From an uncultured Prevotella sp. (GTDB lineage: Bacteria; Bacteroidota; Bacteroidia; Bacteroidales; Bacteroidaceae), in assembly GCA_900314935.1 (NCBI GenBank), contig OMXE01000019.1, forward strand, positions 1 through 50,334: a DNA stretch of 50,334 nucleotides, read 5' to 3'. The notes beneath the pieces were generated by a model that ran no database searches, was not told where the DNA came from, and worked only from the letters and a program-made list of their open reading frames with translations. This document shows positions 1 to 8,711 of the stretch, one piece after another; within the stretch, counting starts at the first letter, position 1; each line of letters opens with the position of its first letter. The translations under genes were made by a program, and so were the position numbers.

Positions 1-86
1 GGCCCTAAGAACGTTAAGAAAATCGCAATCTACATAATTCTCAATATATAAAATTTTTAACTTAATAAATTTGGTAAATATCATAG

Positions 87-256
87 GAAGCGACTCGGCC
101 AACCATTCAAGCATATTGGCCCTTGCTGCTCCATCGGTTCGGAAAAAACAAAATATATTAAGACCTTCGGTCTTTTTTGTAGCATCTCAACAAATGAAAT
201 GCAAGCATTTCTTTGTTTTGCTGCAACAAAAATTTGTTTTTTCGCTCACTTAATCG
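87..256 (+). repeat. Mosaic promoter repeat, copy I (upstream of ruvB)
   Basis: This gene-free stretch holds two modules that recur elsewhere in the window. Module A is GACTCGGCCAACCA followed by TTGCTGCTCC and GGTTCGGAAAAA (about 95-147). Module B is TTTTTTCGCTCACTTAATCG (about 238-256), which runs into the ruvB promoter. Related copies lie at 27469-27647 (minus), 32350-32585 (plus) and 41333-41395 (minus, module A only). Bases 1-86 show nothing recognisable. Confidence 0.75.
160..178 (+). terminator. Small hairpin with T-run inside the ruvB leader repeat
   Basis: AAGACC (160-165), a TTC loop, GGTCTT (169-174), then T to 178. It looks like a short intrinsic terminator that would stop transcription entering from the left before the ruvB promoter. 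The stem is only 6 bp, so it may be weak. Confidence 0.45.
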
Positions 257-264
257 TAACTTTG
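233..264 (+). promoter_or_regulatory. ruvB promoter (-33 TTTG, -7 TAACTTTG)
   Basis: TTTG at 233-236 and TAACTTTG at 257-264 are 20 nt apart, matching the Bacteroidetes consensus. Only five bases (CAGCA) separate the -7 box from the ruvB ATG at 270, so the transcript should start at or within a few bases of the start codon. Confidence 0.75.
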
Positions 265-269
265 CAGCA

Positions 270-1298
270 ATGAACGAAGATTTTGACATAAGAAGGGAAA
301 TGTCGTCGGCGGAGAAGGATTTTGAGAATGCCCTTCGCCCATTGCGGTTCCATGACTTCAGCGGACAGAAAAAGGTGGTGGAGAACCTGGAGGTGTTCGT
401 GGAGGCAGCGAAATATCGTGGGGAACCGCTTGACCATACCTTGCTGCACGGTCCTCCAGGACTCGGAAAGACAACGCTCTCGAACATCATCGCCAATGAA
501 CTGGGCGTGGGGTTCAAGATTACCAGCGGTCCGGTGTTGGATAAGCCGGGCGACTTAGCTGGAATCCTTACTTCGTTGGAGCCTAACGATGTGCTGTTCA
601 TTGATGAGATACACCGACTGTCGCCTGTGGTAGAGGAATATCTGTATTCAGCCATGGAAGACTACCGTATCGACATCATGATTGATAAGGGTCCGTCGGC
701 ACGAAGCATTCAGATCGACCTGAACCCCTTTACCTTGGTGGGAGCCACTACCCGAAGCGGATTACTTACCGCTCCACTTCGTGCCCGCTTCGGTATCAAC
801 ATGCACTTGGAATACTATGAGCCCGAAACGCTGCAGAAGATTGTGAAGCGTTCGGCTTATATCCTGAAGGTGCCCATTACCGATGAGGCTTCCATGGAAA
901 TCGCCCGTCGTTCACGCGGAACCCCCCGTATTGCCAATGCCCTGTTGCGACGTGTTCGCGACTTTGCTCAGGTGAAGGGTAATGGGAATATCGACACTAA
1001 TATTACCAAGATGTCATTAACAGCGCTGAACATCGATCAGTATGGTCTGGATGAGATCGACAACAAGATCCTGCTCACCATCATCGATAAGTTCAAAGGC
1101 GGTCCTGTGGGTGTGGGAACCATTGCCACGGCTATTGGCGAGGATGCCGGAACCGTGGAGGAAGTGTATGAACCGTTCCTGATTATGGAGGGATTCATCA
1201 AGCGCACACCTCGAGGACGCATGGCTACCGAGCTGGCATATAAGCACTATGGAAGGAATCCCTACACAGGGAATATCATGGAACCGGAACTGTTTTAG
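270..1298 (+). CDS. ruvB: Holliday junction branch migration ATPase RuvB
   Basis: RuvB is the hexameric AAA+ motor that, with RuvA, drives branch migration of Holliday junctions in recombinational repair. The 342-residue product shows Walker [10 protein letters not shown] (residues 61-69), Walker B with IDEIHRL (111-117), sensor 1 GATTRSG near 158 and the arginine-rich RARFG segment near 171. A C-terminal winged helix ends in TPRGRMAT. The length is normal for the family. The ATG at 270 is preferred over an in-frame ATG at 213, because 213 lies upstream of the promoter and would add 19 non-conserved residues. ruvA and ruvC are not adjacent. coaD follows after 32 nt and may be co-transcribed. 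Confidence 0.97.
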   Translation: MNEDFDIRREMSSAEKDFENALRPLRFHDFSGQKKVVENLEVFVEAAKYRGEPLDHTLLHGPPGLGKTTLSNIIANELGVGFKITSGPVLDKPGDLAGILTSLEPNDVLFIDEIHRLSPVVEEYLYSAMEDYRIDIMIDKGPSARSIQIDLNPFTLVGATTRSGLLTAPLRARFGINMHLEYYEPETLQKIVKRSAYILKVPITDEASMEIARRSRGTPRIANALLRRVRDFAQVKGNGNIDTNITKMSLTALNIDQYGLDEIDNKILLTIIDKFKGGPVGVGTIATAIGEDAGTVEEVYEPFLIMEGFIKRTPRGRMATELAYKHYGRNPYTGNIMEPELF

Positions 1299-1330
1299 AA
1301 TTGAAGAATTGAAGTCAATGAAGTAAAGAT

Positions 1331-1768
1331 ATGAAGACAGGAGTATTCGTGGGGAGCTTCGACCCCTTTACCATCGGGCATGACCATATCGTTAAACGTG
1401 CGTTACCGCTGTTCGACCGAATCATCATCGGTGTAGGCGTGAATGAGCGGAAGCAGTATATGCAGAGTGCGGAGATTCGTAAGCAGAAGATCCAGAAGCT
1501 CTACAAGAACGAGAAGAAGATCACGGTGAAGACCTATTCAGACTTGACCGTTGACTTTGCTCACCGTGAGATGGCGGATTACATTATCAAAGGGGTGCGG
1601 TCGGTGAAGGACTTTGAATACGAGCGTGAGCAGGCAGATGTGAACCGTAGACTGGGAAACATCGACACCTTGTTGTTCCTGGCCGAGCCGGGTATGGAGA
1701 GCATCAGCTCATCCCTTGTACGTGAACTCGTTCACTTCGGTAAGGACGTACGGGAATTCCTTCCATGA
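1331..1768 (+). CDS. coaD: Phosphopantetheine adenylyltransferase
   Basis: CoaD transfers AMP from ATP to 4'-phosphopantetheine, the penultimate step of coenzyme A synthesis in the cytosol. The 145-residue protein carries the nucleotidyltransferase signature GSFDPFTIGH near the N-terminus (residues 8-17). Further on are the conserved KGVRSVKDFEYE stretch and a C-terminal ISSSLVRE motif. It is slightly shorter than typical 155-165-residue homologues but complete. It lies between ruvB and ybeY on the same strand with short gaps. The gap before it repeats the 8-mer GAATTGAA. Confidence 0.96.
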   Translation: MKTGVFVGSFDPFTIGHDHIVKRALPLFDRIIIGVGVNERKQYMQSAEIRKQKIQKLYKNEKKITVKTYSDLTVDFAHREMADYIIKGVRSVKDFEYEREQADVNRRLGNIDTLLFLAEPGMESISSSLVRELVHFGKDVREFLP

Positions 1769-1787
1769 CCTTTGAACTTTGAACTTT

Positions 1788-2207
1788 ATGATTACATATA
1801 GTGTAGAAGGCGTGAAGATGCCGAAGATCAAGAGAAGAGAGACCACCGCATGGATTCGTGCCGTGGCAGCCTCTTATGGTAAGAAGGTGGGCGAGGTAGG
1901 CTATCTTTTCTGCAACGATGAGAAGATCCTTGAGGTTAATAATGAATACCTGGGGCACGACTATTACACAGATATCATCACCTTCGACTATTGTGAAGGT
2001 GATACGCTGAATGGTGATTTGGTGATCTCGCTTGATACGATACGCACCAATGCCGAGAAGTTCGGCAAGGATTATGATGAAGAACTGCACCGCGTCATCA
2101 TCCATGGCATTCTCCACCTTTGTGGCATCAATGACAAAGGTCCTGGAGAGCGCGAGATCATGGAAGCGGCAGAAAACAAAGCACTTTCAACTCTCAATTC
2201 TGAATAA
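1788..2207 (+). CDS. ybeY: Endoribonuclease YbeY (rRNA maturation factor)
   Basis: YbeY is a zinc-dependent single-strand endoribonuclease involved in 16S rRNA 3' maturation and ribosome quality control. The 139-residue product has the diagnostic zinc site HGILHLCGIND with the three metal ligands spaced as in the family (H-x3-H-x5-D/H). The ATG at 1788 is chosen over a TTG at 1779. The last codons overlap the 3' end of the convergent S41 protease gene by 14 nt (2194-2207), a tail-to-tail overlap with no room for a terminator. Confidence 0.95.
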   Translation: MITYSVEGVKMPKIKRRETTAWIRAVAASYGKKVGEVGYLFCNDEKILEVNNEYLGHDYYTDIITFDYCEGDTLNGDLVISLDTIRTNAEKFGKDYDEELHRVIIHGILHLCGINDKGPGEREIMEAAENKALSTLNSE

Positions 2208-3768
2208 CTTCCAAACCTTTTTGTACAATATGGTTTTCCTCGTTCATCACCTGGAAATACTCAGTCATGTCCCAAAGGTCGCGGGCAATCAAAGCCTTCA
2301 GCTGCAGGCGCAGGTAGGGTAATGTACGCTTCATCTCCTCCTCATCCTTTGCTTTCACATTCTGCTTCTCTGCAGCAGCGAGAATGGAGTCGATGAGAGA
2401 TTGCGGCACCTGGTATTTGCTGTTAAACTCCTGGAACGACGGGTAGGTCTTCTTAAGCGTGTTACGGTTATTGTCGATGTATCGCAGACTATAATCCGTA
2501 ACGATGCTCTTAGCAGCTAACTGTCGATGGAATCGAGTATATTGCAGCGTGTCGAGGGGTACGAAAGCATCAGGCATGATACCTCCTCCACCATAAACAG
2601 TACGATGTTGCCGCAGGGTCTGGAACTTCTGTGAATCATCGAAGTGGATACTATCGGGGTTCATCAGCTCACCATGCTTCAATCGGTTCTCGAAGTCCAT
2701 CTCATATTCCTTCAGGTCACCTTTCTTATACGGTTTCTGGATGCAACGGCCAGAAGGAGTATAGTAGTGCGCGATGGTTAAGCGGATCATAGAGCCGTCG
2801 GGCAGATCAATGGGGCGCTGAACTAATCCTTTACCAAAGGTGCGTCGTCCTACTACCCATCCGCGATCATGGTCCTGTAAGGCACCGGAAACAATCTCCG
2901 CAGCCGAGGCTGTAAGCTCGTTCACCAATACCACCACCTTACCAGTCAGCATCCTTCCTGTACCCTCAGCATAATAGTCAATACGATTCTGCCGCAGTCC
3001 TTCGGTATATACAATCAGGTCGGATTTCTGCAGGAACTCATTGGCTATCTGCACAGCCGCCTGTAAGTAGCCGCCCCCATTATCCTGGAGATCCAGAATC
3101 AAGTCCTTCATTCCCTGACCCTTCAGGTTGTTCATCGCTTCGATGAGTTCCTGATGGGTGGTAGCCCCGAAGTTATCGATGCGGATAAAGCCGATGGTGG
3201 GACGGATCATATACGAGGCAGTGATGCTCTTCACGGGAATCTTATCACGTGTCACGGTGAAATAGAGCATGTCGCGAACACTGCGACGAACGATGCCCAG
3301 CTTCACCTTCGTACCCCGCGGACCGCGCAGTCGTTTCATGATATCCTCCTTCGGCATCTTCACACCAGCAATGGCGGTATCGTTGACCGTAACGATGCGG
3401 TCGCCAGCAAGGATTCCCACCTTTTCAGAAGGTCCGTTCACCACGGTTTGTATCACCAACAAGGTATCTTCCACCATGTTGAACTGCACACCGATACCGT
3501 CGAAATTCCCCTGCAGCGGTTCGTTCAGCGCCTTCACCTCCTTGGGCGTAGCATAGGAAGAATGAGGATCCAGTTCTTTCAGCATGCCACGAATGGCATC
3601 TTCCACAAGTTTGGTTTCATCTACAGAATCCACATACAGGTTACTGATGGCCATTTCGGCGATTTGCAGCTTGCGCAGCGGACTGTCGGCTCCCATGTTG
3701 ATACGGAACTGGGCACTCATAGAGAGCGTAAGCAGCAAGGCTGCAAGGGTTATGATATTTCTTTTCAT
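2194..3768 (-). CDS. S41 family C-terminal processing (CtpA/Prc-type) peptidase
   Basis: This is a periplasmic serine protease of the CtpA/Prc class, which trims or degrades envelope proteins at their C-termini. The 524-residue product has an N-terminal signal peptide (residues 1-20), a PDZ domain around 85-170 with the substrate loop GDRIVTVND, and the S41 core. The Ser-Lys dyad is visible as S288 in LTASAAE and K313 in TFGKGLVQ. The gene is last in the minus-strand unit after parE, from which it is separated by 54 nt containing repeated ACTAGT words. Its natural substrate cannot be read from the sequence. Confidence 0.93.
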   Translation of the reverse strand: MKRNIITLAALLLTLSMSAQFRINMGADSPLRKLQIAEMAISNLYVDSVDETKLVEDAIRGMLKELDPHSSYATPKEVKALNEPLQGNFDGIGVQFNMVEDTLLVIQTVVNGPSEKVGILAGDRIVTVNDTAIAGVKMPKEDIMKRLRGPRGTKVKLGIVRRSVRDMLYFTVTRDKIPVKSITASYMIRPTIGFIRIDNFGATTHQELIEAMNNLKGQGMKDLILDLQDNGGGYLQAAVQIANEFLQKSDLIVYTEGLRQNRIDYYAEGTGRMLTGKVVVLVNELTASAAEIVSGALQDHDRGWVVGRRTFGKGLVQRPIDLPDGSMIRLTIAHYYTPSGRCIQKPYKKGDLKEYEMDFENRLKHGELMNPDSIHFDDSQKFQTLRQHRTVYGGGGIMPDAFVPLDTLQYTRFHRQLAAKSIVTDYSLRYIDNNRNTLKKTYPSFQEFNSKYQVPQSLIDSILAAAEKQNVKAKDEEEMKRTLPYLRLQLKALIARDLWDMTEYFQVMNEENHIVQKGLEVIQN

Positions 3769-3822
3769 TCTTATTTGTTTTCTATTTTTTGCTAGTTGTA
3801 CTAGAGATACTAGTGTTACTAG

Positions 3823-5778
3823 TTAATATATTTCTTCCTCCTCTTCGGGGCGGTCCTCTTCAACCACGAGGTTGTCAATGATGAAGTTCTGGCGTTCGGC
3901 CGTGTTCTTGCCCATGTAATACTCCAGCAGCTTCTGCACCTGATCGTTCTTATGAAGGGTAACCTGTTCGAGGCGCATATCAGGACCGATGAAGTTCACG
4001 AACTCATCAGGTGATATCTCGCCAAGACCTTTGAATCGCGTGATCTCAGGCTCCGGTCCTAACTCGCTGATAGCATTCACTCGTTCCTCATCACTATAGC
4101 AGTAGCGTGTGATAAAGTCACTTTTCTTGTTCTTCTTCTCATCAGCCTCGGCCAGCACCTTCTTGTTCTTGATCTTCGTTCGTCGGTTACGAACACGGAA
4201 CAGAGGTGTCTGCAGCACATACACATGTCCTTTCTTGATGAGCTCAGGGAAGAACTGCAGGAAGAAGGTAATGATGAGTAATCGGATATGCATGCCGTCC
4301 ACATCCGCATCGGTGGCCACAATCACCTTATTATATCTAAGCGTGTCAAGACCATCCTCGATGTCGAGGGCCGCCTGCAGCAGGTTGAACTCCTCGTTCT
4401 CGTAAACCACCTTCTTGGTCAGCCCGAACGAGTTCAGCGGTTTACCACGCAGGGAGAACACCGCCTGTGTATTCACGTCACGACTCTTGGTGATGGATCC
4501 GCTGGCCGAGTCACCCTCGGTAATGAAGATACTACTCTCCTCCTTACGGTCGTTCTTCACATCACTGAAGTGAATACGACAGTCGCGCAGCTTCCTGTTA
4601 TGCAGGTTCGCCTTTTTAGCCCTTTCACGAGCCAGCTTGGTGACACCCGCCATGGCCTTGCGTTCCTTTTCACTCTCGCTCACCTTCTGCAGCATCACCT
4701 CAGCCACATCCGTATGCTTATGCAAGTAGTTATCCACCTCGGTCTTGATGAAGTCGCCCACATATTTGTTCACGCTCACCCCATTAGGACTCATGGTCAG
4801 AGAGCCCAGCTTGATCTTCGTCTGACTCTCGAACATCGGCTCCTCCACATTCACGGCGATGGCCGCTACGATACCGTTACGGATATCGGTATATTCGAAG
4901 TTCTTACCCGAAAACTCCTTGATGGTACGCGCAATATGCTCCTTGAAGGCACTCTGGTGCGTACCGCCCTGGGTGGTATGCTGACCGTTGACGAACGAGT
5001 GGTATTCCTCGCCATACTGGTTGGTATGGGTGAAGGCAATCTCGATATCCTCCCCTTTGAGATGGATGATGGGGTAGATGCCCTCGGTGGTCATGTTATC
5101 GTTCAGCAGATCCTCCAAGCCATTACGACTCAGAATGCGCCTTCCGTTATACATGATGGTAAGACCCGTGTTCAGATACGTATAGTTGCGGAGCATAATC
5201 TCCACGATATCATCATGGAACTGGTAGTTCTTGAACAAGGTGTTGTCAGGCTCGAAGAAGATATAGGTACCGTTCTCGTCCTGTGTATTCTCGGTCTTGT
5301 CGCTTTTCATCACACCTCTCTCAAAGGTGACGCTGCGTACCTGTCCTTCGCGGAAGCTCCTTACCTCGAACCGAGCGCTCAGCGCGTTCACAGCCTTCAC
5401 ACCCACACCGTTCAAGCCCACACTTTTCTTGAACGCCTTCGAGTCGTATTTACCACCTGTATTGAGTACGCTTACCGCCTCCACCAGCTTTCCCTGAGGG
5501 ATTCCACGACCATAGTCGCGCACGGTAACACGCAGATTGTCCTCGATATCGATCTCTATGCGCTTACCCGCATTCATCTTGAACTCGTCGATAGAGTTGT
5601 CGATTACCTCCTTCAGCAGCACGTAGATACCATCTTCGGGTAATGAGCCATCGCCCAGACGACCGATATACATACCCGGTCGTGTCCTTACATGTTCCAT
5701 ATCCGACAGGTGGCGGATATTATCATCGGTATATTGAACCTGTTCGTTTTCTATGATGATGTTCTCTTCCATGTTCAC
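3823..5778 (-). CDS. parE: DNA topoisomerase IV subunit B (GyrB/ParE family)
   Basis: This is the ATPase subunit of a type IIA topoisomerase that decatenates daughter chromosomes. The 651-residue protein has the GHKL ATP site (EVIDNSIDE near residue 57, DYGRGIP near 88, [13 protein letters not shown] near 120). It has a transducer domain, and a TOPRIM domain with EGDSASG (421-427) and the metal-binding DADVDG (490-495). It ends in an acidic tail. Length and an RPGMYIGR start region fit ParE-like type IIB subunits. The partner parC is not in the window. The gene follows the acyltransferase paralogues by 9 nt, so the three genes are probably one operon. Confidence 0.92.
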   Translation of the reverse strand: MNMEENIIIENEQVQYTDDNIRHLSDMEHVRTRPGMYIGRLGDGSLPEDGIYVLLKEVIDNSIDEFKMNAGKRIEIDIEDNLRVTVRDYGRGIPQGKLVEAVSVLNTGGKYDSKAFKKSVGLNGVGVKAVNALSARFEVRSFREGQVRSVTFERGVMKSDKTENTQDENGTYIFFEPDNTLFKNYQFHDDIVEIMLRNYTYLNTGLTIMYNGRRILSRNGLEDLLNDNMTTEGIYPIIHLKGEDIEIAFTHTNQYGEEYHSFVNGQHTTQGGTHQSAFKEHIARTIKEFSGKNFEYTDIRNGIVAAIAVNVEEPMFESQTKIKLGSLTMSPNGVSVNKYVGDFIKTEVDNYLHKHTDVAEVMLQKVSESEKERKAMAGVTKLARERAKKANLHNRKLRDCRIHFSDVKNDRKEESSIFITEGDSASGSITKSRDVNTQAVFSLRGKPLNSFGLTKKVVYENEEFNLLQAALDIEDGLDTLRYNKVIVATDADVDGMHIRLLIITFFLQFFPELIKKGHVYVLQTPLFRVRNRRTKIKNKKVLAEADEKKNKKSDFITRYCYSDEERVNAISELGPEPEITRFKGLGEISPDEFVNFIGPDMRLEQVTLHKNDQVQKLLEYYMGKNTAERQNFIIDNLVVEEDRPEEEEEIY

Positions 5779-5787
5779 GTTAAAGGG

Positions 5788-6924
5788 TTATAGGTCTTTT
5801 TTGTAACAACGGAGTCGTTTGTTGATATGCGAATCGAAATACTGCCAGTTGCTCAGCACATGGGTATTCGTTTCCATCTGCGGCATGGCTTGCGCCCATT
5901 TGAAGCCATAGCGCTGGTATTGTTGCACCAGACAGTTGAAAATCATGGCATTGGCTCCACGCGAGCGGTATTCGGGCAACACACCAATCAGCAGCATATC
6001 CACCGTATCGGCATGATGCCATTTAATCGCATCGATCAGGTGCCACCAGCCCAGCGGGAACAGTCTGCCGTTATGCGTCTTCTTCATGGCGGCGGAAAGC
6101 GATGGGAACGTAATGCCGAATCCCACCATCTTATTGTTATCATTACCGTCAACCACGGTGCAGATCAAGTTCATATCCGCAATCTTGATATACTGGTCCA
6201 CCAGCTGGTCAACCTTCTTATCCGACAGTTGGGCGAAGCCATACAGATCCTTATAGGTAGCGTTCAGCAAGCGGAACACCTCTCGTCCGAATCCCTCCTT
6301 GAGCAGTTCGTGGCGCGTGAGCTTATGTACATGCAGGTGGAAGCGCTGTTCGGTCATGCGGGCAATGCGACTGATCTTTTCCGGCACCTGTTCCGGTACC
6401 TTCACCATGCATTGCACATAGTCGTTGTCCTTGCGGAAGCCACCCATCTGCTCGATGTGCTCGGGGTAGTAGGAATAGTTATAGTGGGCATACATCGTAC
6501 CGATGGTGTCGAAACCCTCCACGAGCATTCCCTCACGGTCGGTATCGGCAAAGCCCATCGGACCCACCATCTGGGTCATTCCCCGCTGGCGCCCCCAGTC
6601 CTCTACAGCTTGTATCAGCGCCTTACTCACCTTAAGATCATCGATGAAATCGAACCATCCGAACCGCACGATCTTCTTCTGCCAGCGTTCGTTAGCCTTG
6701 CGGTTGATGATGGCAGCGATGCGCCCCACCACCTTACCATCCTGCCAAGCCAGGAAATACCCCGCCTCACAGTCTTCAAACGAGGCATTCCTATCATGCC
6801 TCAGCGTGTTCATCTCGTCAAAATGCAGATAAGGCACATCATACGGGTCGTTTTTGTACAGGTCGTACCTGAACTGTATGAAGGTCTCAAGATCTTTCCT
6901 CGTCTTTACGCTCTTGATTTCCAT
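5788..6924 (-). CDS. Large GNAT-like acyltransferase, paralogue A
   Basis: This 378-residue protein starts with a GNAT-type N-terminal half (EIKSVKTRKDLETFIQF, then FLAWQDGKVVGRIAAI as the usual beta-strand pair) and has a second acyltransferase-like half ending in LLIGVLPEYRSRGANAMIF, which resembles an acyl-CoA-binding turn. It is a clear paralogue of its upstream neighbour: PF/LGF-x-D, GRL-PLGWWHLI and the Q-Q-x-METN region are shared. No signal peptide is seen. The architecture resembles the long GNAT-like family sometimes labelled YghO-like, but the substrate is unknown. Its place directly ahead of parE is physical linkage only and does not show function. Confidence 0.7.
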   Translation of the reverse strand: MEIKSVKTRKDLETFIQFRYDLYKNDPYDVPYLHFDEMNTLRHDRNASFEDCEAGYFLAWQDGKVVGRIAAIINRKANERWQKKIVRFGWFDFIDDLKVSKALIQAVEDWGRQRGMTQMVGPMGFADTDREGMLVEGFDTIGTMYAHYNYSYYPEHIEQMGGFRKDNDYVQCMVKVPEQVPEKISRIARMTEQRFHLHVHKLTRHELLKEGFGREVFRLLNATYKDLYGFAQLSDKKVDQLVDQYIKIADMNLICTVVDGNDNNKMVGFGITFPSLSAAMKKTHNGRLFPLGWWHLIDAIKWHHADTVDMLLIGVLPEYRSRGANAMIFNCLVQQYQRYGFKWAQAMPQMETNTHVLSNWQYFDSHINKRLRCYKKDL

Positions 6925-6947
6925 AGATGGTTTCGTGCAGACAATCC

Positions 6948-8105
6948 CTATGCTGTTGTTGATAGTTTCTTGATATAGCAGCGGCGGCGTTTATGCTGTT
7001 CTGTTTCCAGATACTGCCACTGACTTTGTACTTTCTCGTTTGTTTCCATTTCCACCTGACTCTCTCCCCAGATGAATCCGTATTTCTGGTACCACGGTAT
7101 GAGATGCGCGAAGAGCAATGCGTTTGCCCCTTTCATGCGGTATTCGGGTAATATGCCCACCATCTCCAGGTCCACATAGTCGGTCTTGTGGAACTTCAGC
7201 GCGCGAATCAGGTGCCACCAGCCGAACGGAAGGAGCCTACCCCTGCGGCATTTCTGCACCGCCCGTGAAAGCGACGGCAGCGTGATACCCGCTCCCACTA
7301 ACTTATGGTCGTCTGTGGTCCAGTCTTCTATCACCACAATCAAGTTCAGATCGGCCCACCGCAGATACATATCAAGGTATTGCTTAATCTGCTTGTCAGA
7401 GAGTTCAGAAAAGCCGTAGAGATCCTTGAAGGTCTCGTTGATCAAATGGAACACTTTCAGTCCGTACCCCCCCTGTACTTCCTTCATCGACAGTGAGCGG
7501 GCATGCAGGTTATAGCGTTTCTCAATCATCTGCGCAATCTTGGCGAACTTCTCAGGAATCTGTTCCGGGATATAGATCTTGAACTCCACGTAGTCGTTAT
7601 CTTTCTCCCATCCTCCCAGCTTCTCCATGTGCTGCGGATAATAGGGGTAGTTATAGATGGTGGCCATCGTACCCAGCTGGTCGAAGCCCTCGGTAAGCAT
7701 TCCTTCCGGGTCGAAATCCGTGAAGCCCAGCGGACCGATGATTTCTGTCATTCCCTTCTCCTTGGCATAGTCCTCTACAGCTTTGAACAAAGCGCCGCTC
7801 ACCTCGATGTCATCCACGAAGTCGATCCAGCCGAAGCGAACACTTTTTCTTTGCCAACGCTCATTGGCCTTATGATTGATGATTGCTGCTACACGACCCA
7901 CCACCTTTCCCTCCTGGTAAGCCAGGAAATACTCAGCCTCGCAGAAGTCGAAGGCGGCATTTTTCTTCTTGTCCAGCACGAACATATCGTCGCTAAACAG
8001 GTTGGGCGCATCATACTCGTTACCTTCGTAGAGGTCGTAGTGTAACTCCACGAATGCCTTCAGATCAGCTCTTGTCTCAACTCTTTTTATTTCTACAGAT
8101 GCCAT
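6948..8105 (-). CDS. Large GNAT-like acyltransferase, paralogue B
   Basis: The 385-residue product is collinear with paralogue A over its whole length, from VEIKRVETRADLKAFVEL through EYFLAYQEGKVVGRVAAI and LPFGWWHLIRALKFHKTD to VGILPEYRMKGANALLF. It therefore arose by tandem duplication of the entire gene. It is first in the minus-strand operon (promoter at 8132-8163) and is separated from A by 23 nt. Cytosolic; substrate unknown. Retention of both copies with many substitutions suggests they have different substrates, which is inference. Confidence 0.7.
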   Translation of the reverse strand: MASVEIKRVETRADLKAFVELHYDLYEGNEYDAPNLFSDDMFVLDKKKNAAFDFCEAEYFLAYQEGKVVGRVAAIINHKANERWQRKSVRFGWIDFVDDIEVSGALFKAVEDYAKEKGMTEIIGPLGFTDFDPEGMLTEGFDQLGTMATIYNYPYYPQHMEKLGGWEKDNDYVEFKIYIPEQIPEKFAKIAQMIEKRYNLHARSLSMKEVQGGYGLKVFHLINETFKDLYGFSELSDKQIKQYLDMYLRWADLNLIVVIEDWTTDDHKLVGAGITLPSLSRAVQKCRRGRLLPFGWWHLIRALKFHKTDYVDLEMVGILPEYRMKGANALLFAHLIPWYQKYGFIWGESQVEMETNEKVQSQWQYLETEQHKRRRCYIKKLSTTA

Positions 8106-8131
8106 TTCCTTGATAATCTGATTTCATTTGG

Positions 8132-8163
8132 CAAAGATACGAATTTTTTATGAAACGGCCAAA
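8132..8163 (-). promoter_or_regulatory. Promoter of the acyltransferase-parE-S41 unit
   Basis: Read on the minus strand, TTTG (8160-8163) and TATCTTTG (8132-8139) are 20 nt apart, a full match to the Bacteroidetes promoter. The box ends 26 nt before the ATG at 8105. Confidence 0.75.
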
Positions 8164-8235
8164 TTATAAGGGCTGTAGAGCGCAAAAATCCTTTAACGGG
8201 AGTGGGTCCAAATGTTAAAAAACACTGAACGCCGT

Positions 8236-8392
8236 AAACGCTACCAGCGTTTGACGTTCCCGCTATCAGAGAATGACGTTCCTACTATCAGCGTTTGAGG
8301 CACTTTCAATTGGAAACTGCCATAGTTTTCACCCAAAAGTGCCATAGTTTCCCTTTTCGTTGTTACGGGATTGCGTTGTCCCGTTATAACGA
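8236..8392. repeat. Cluster of short direct and inverted repeats in a divergent gap
   Basis: Within 160 nt there is a perfect hairpin AAACGCT-ACC-AGCGTTT (8236-8252). A near-direct repeat TGACGTTCCCGCTATCAG (8252-8269) and its variant (8274-8291) have a 22-nt period. The word GCCATAGTTT occurs twice. ACGGGA/TCCCGT arms (8365-8384) are extended by further partly matching flanks. No ORF is supported here. The function is unknown. Confidence 0.7.
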
Positions 8393-8414
8393 CACCTCGA
8401 CATCCCGATACAAA

Positions 8415-8636
8415 TTGTGACATTTGTGACATGTGACATTTGTGACATTAAGGATTTTCGATGTTGAGAAACGATGATTTTCGATGTTGAAAAGTGAACA
8501 TCAGATTATATATTATAAGTAATTATATTTTATATTAATATATAATATTAAATATTATATATATAATATAACCCTTCAAATCCATATGTTGAAAAAGCTT
8601 ATTGTCACAAATGTCACATGTCACAAAAGTCACAAA
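8415..8636. repeat. A/T block between inverted TGTGACA iteron arms
   Basis: The left arm (about 8415-8449) repeats TGTGACATT and TGTGACATG. The right arm (8602-8636) is its reverse complement with about four differences over 35 nt. Between them lies 8505-8571, a 67-nt block with only one G or C. The element sits in the divergent gap between the minus-strand parE operon and xerD. It resembles an unwinding element with flanking protein sites, or a small non-autonomous element; which one is not known. Confidence 0.75.
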
Positions 8637-8650
8637 ATGCGTATTTTTCA

Positions 8651-8682
8651 TTTGGCGGTTCCAATAATATGTTTTATCTTTG
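8651..8682 (+). promoter_or_regulatory. xerD promoter
   Basis: TTTG at 8651-8654 and TATCTTTG at 8675-8682 with 20 nt between them. The ATG follows 30 nt downstream, so there is a normal short leader. Confidence 0.7.
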
Positions 8683-8711
8683 TGTCATAAAACAAAAAAC
8701 GATATCATAAG

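Noticed and set aside
4288..5643. A 451-codon plus-strand open frame antisense to parE
   Set aside because: It lies wholly inside parE in the opposite frame, has histidine/leucine-rich shadow composition, no promoter and no family resemblance.
5827..6978. A 383-codon frame antisense to acyltransferase A
   Set aside because: Shadow composition and no independent start signals; the minus-strand protein is clearly the real one because it has a paralogue.
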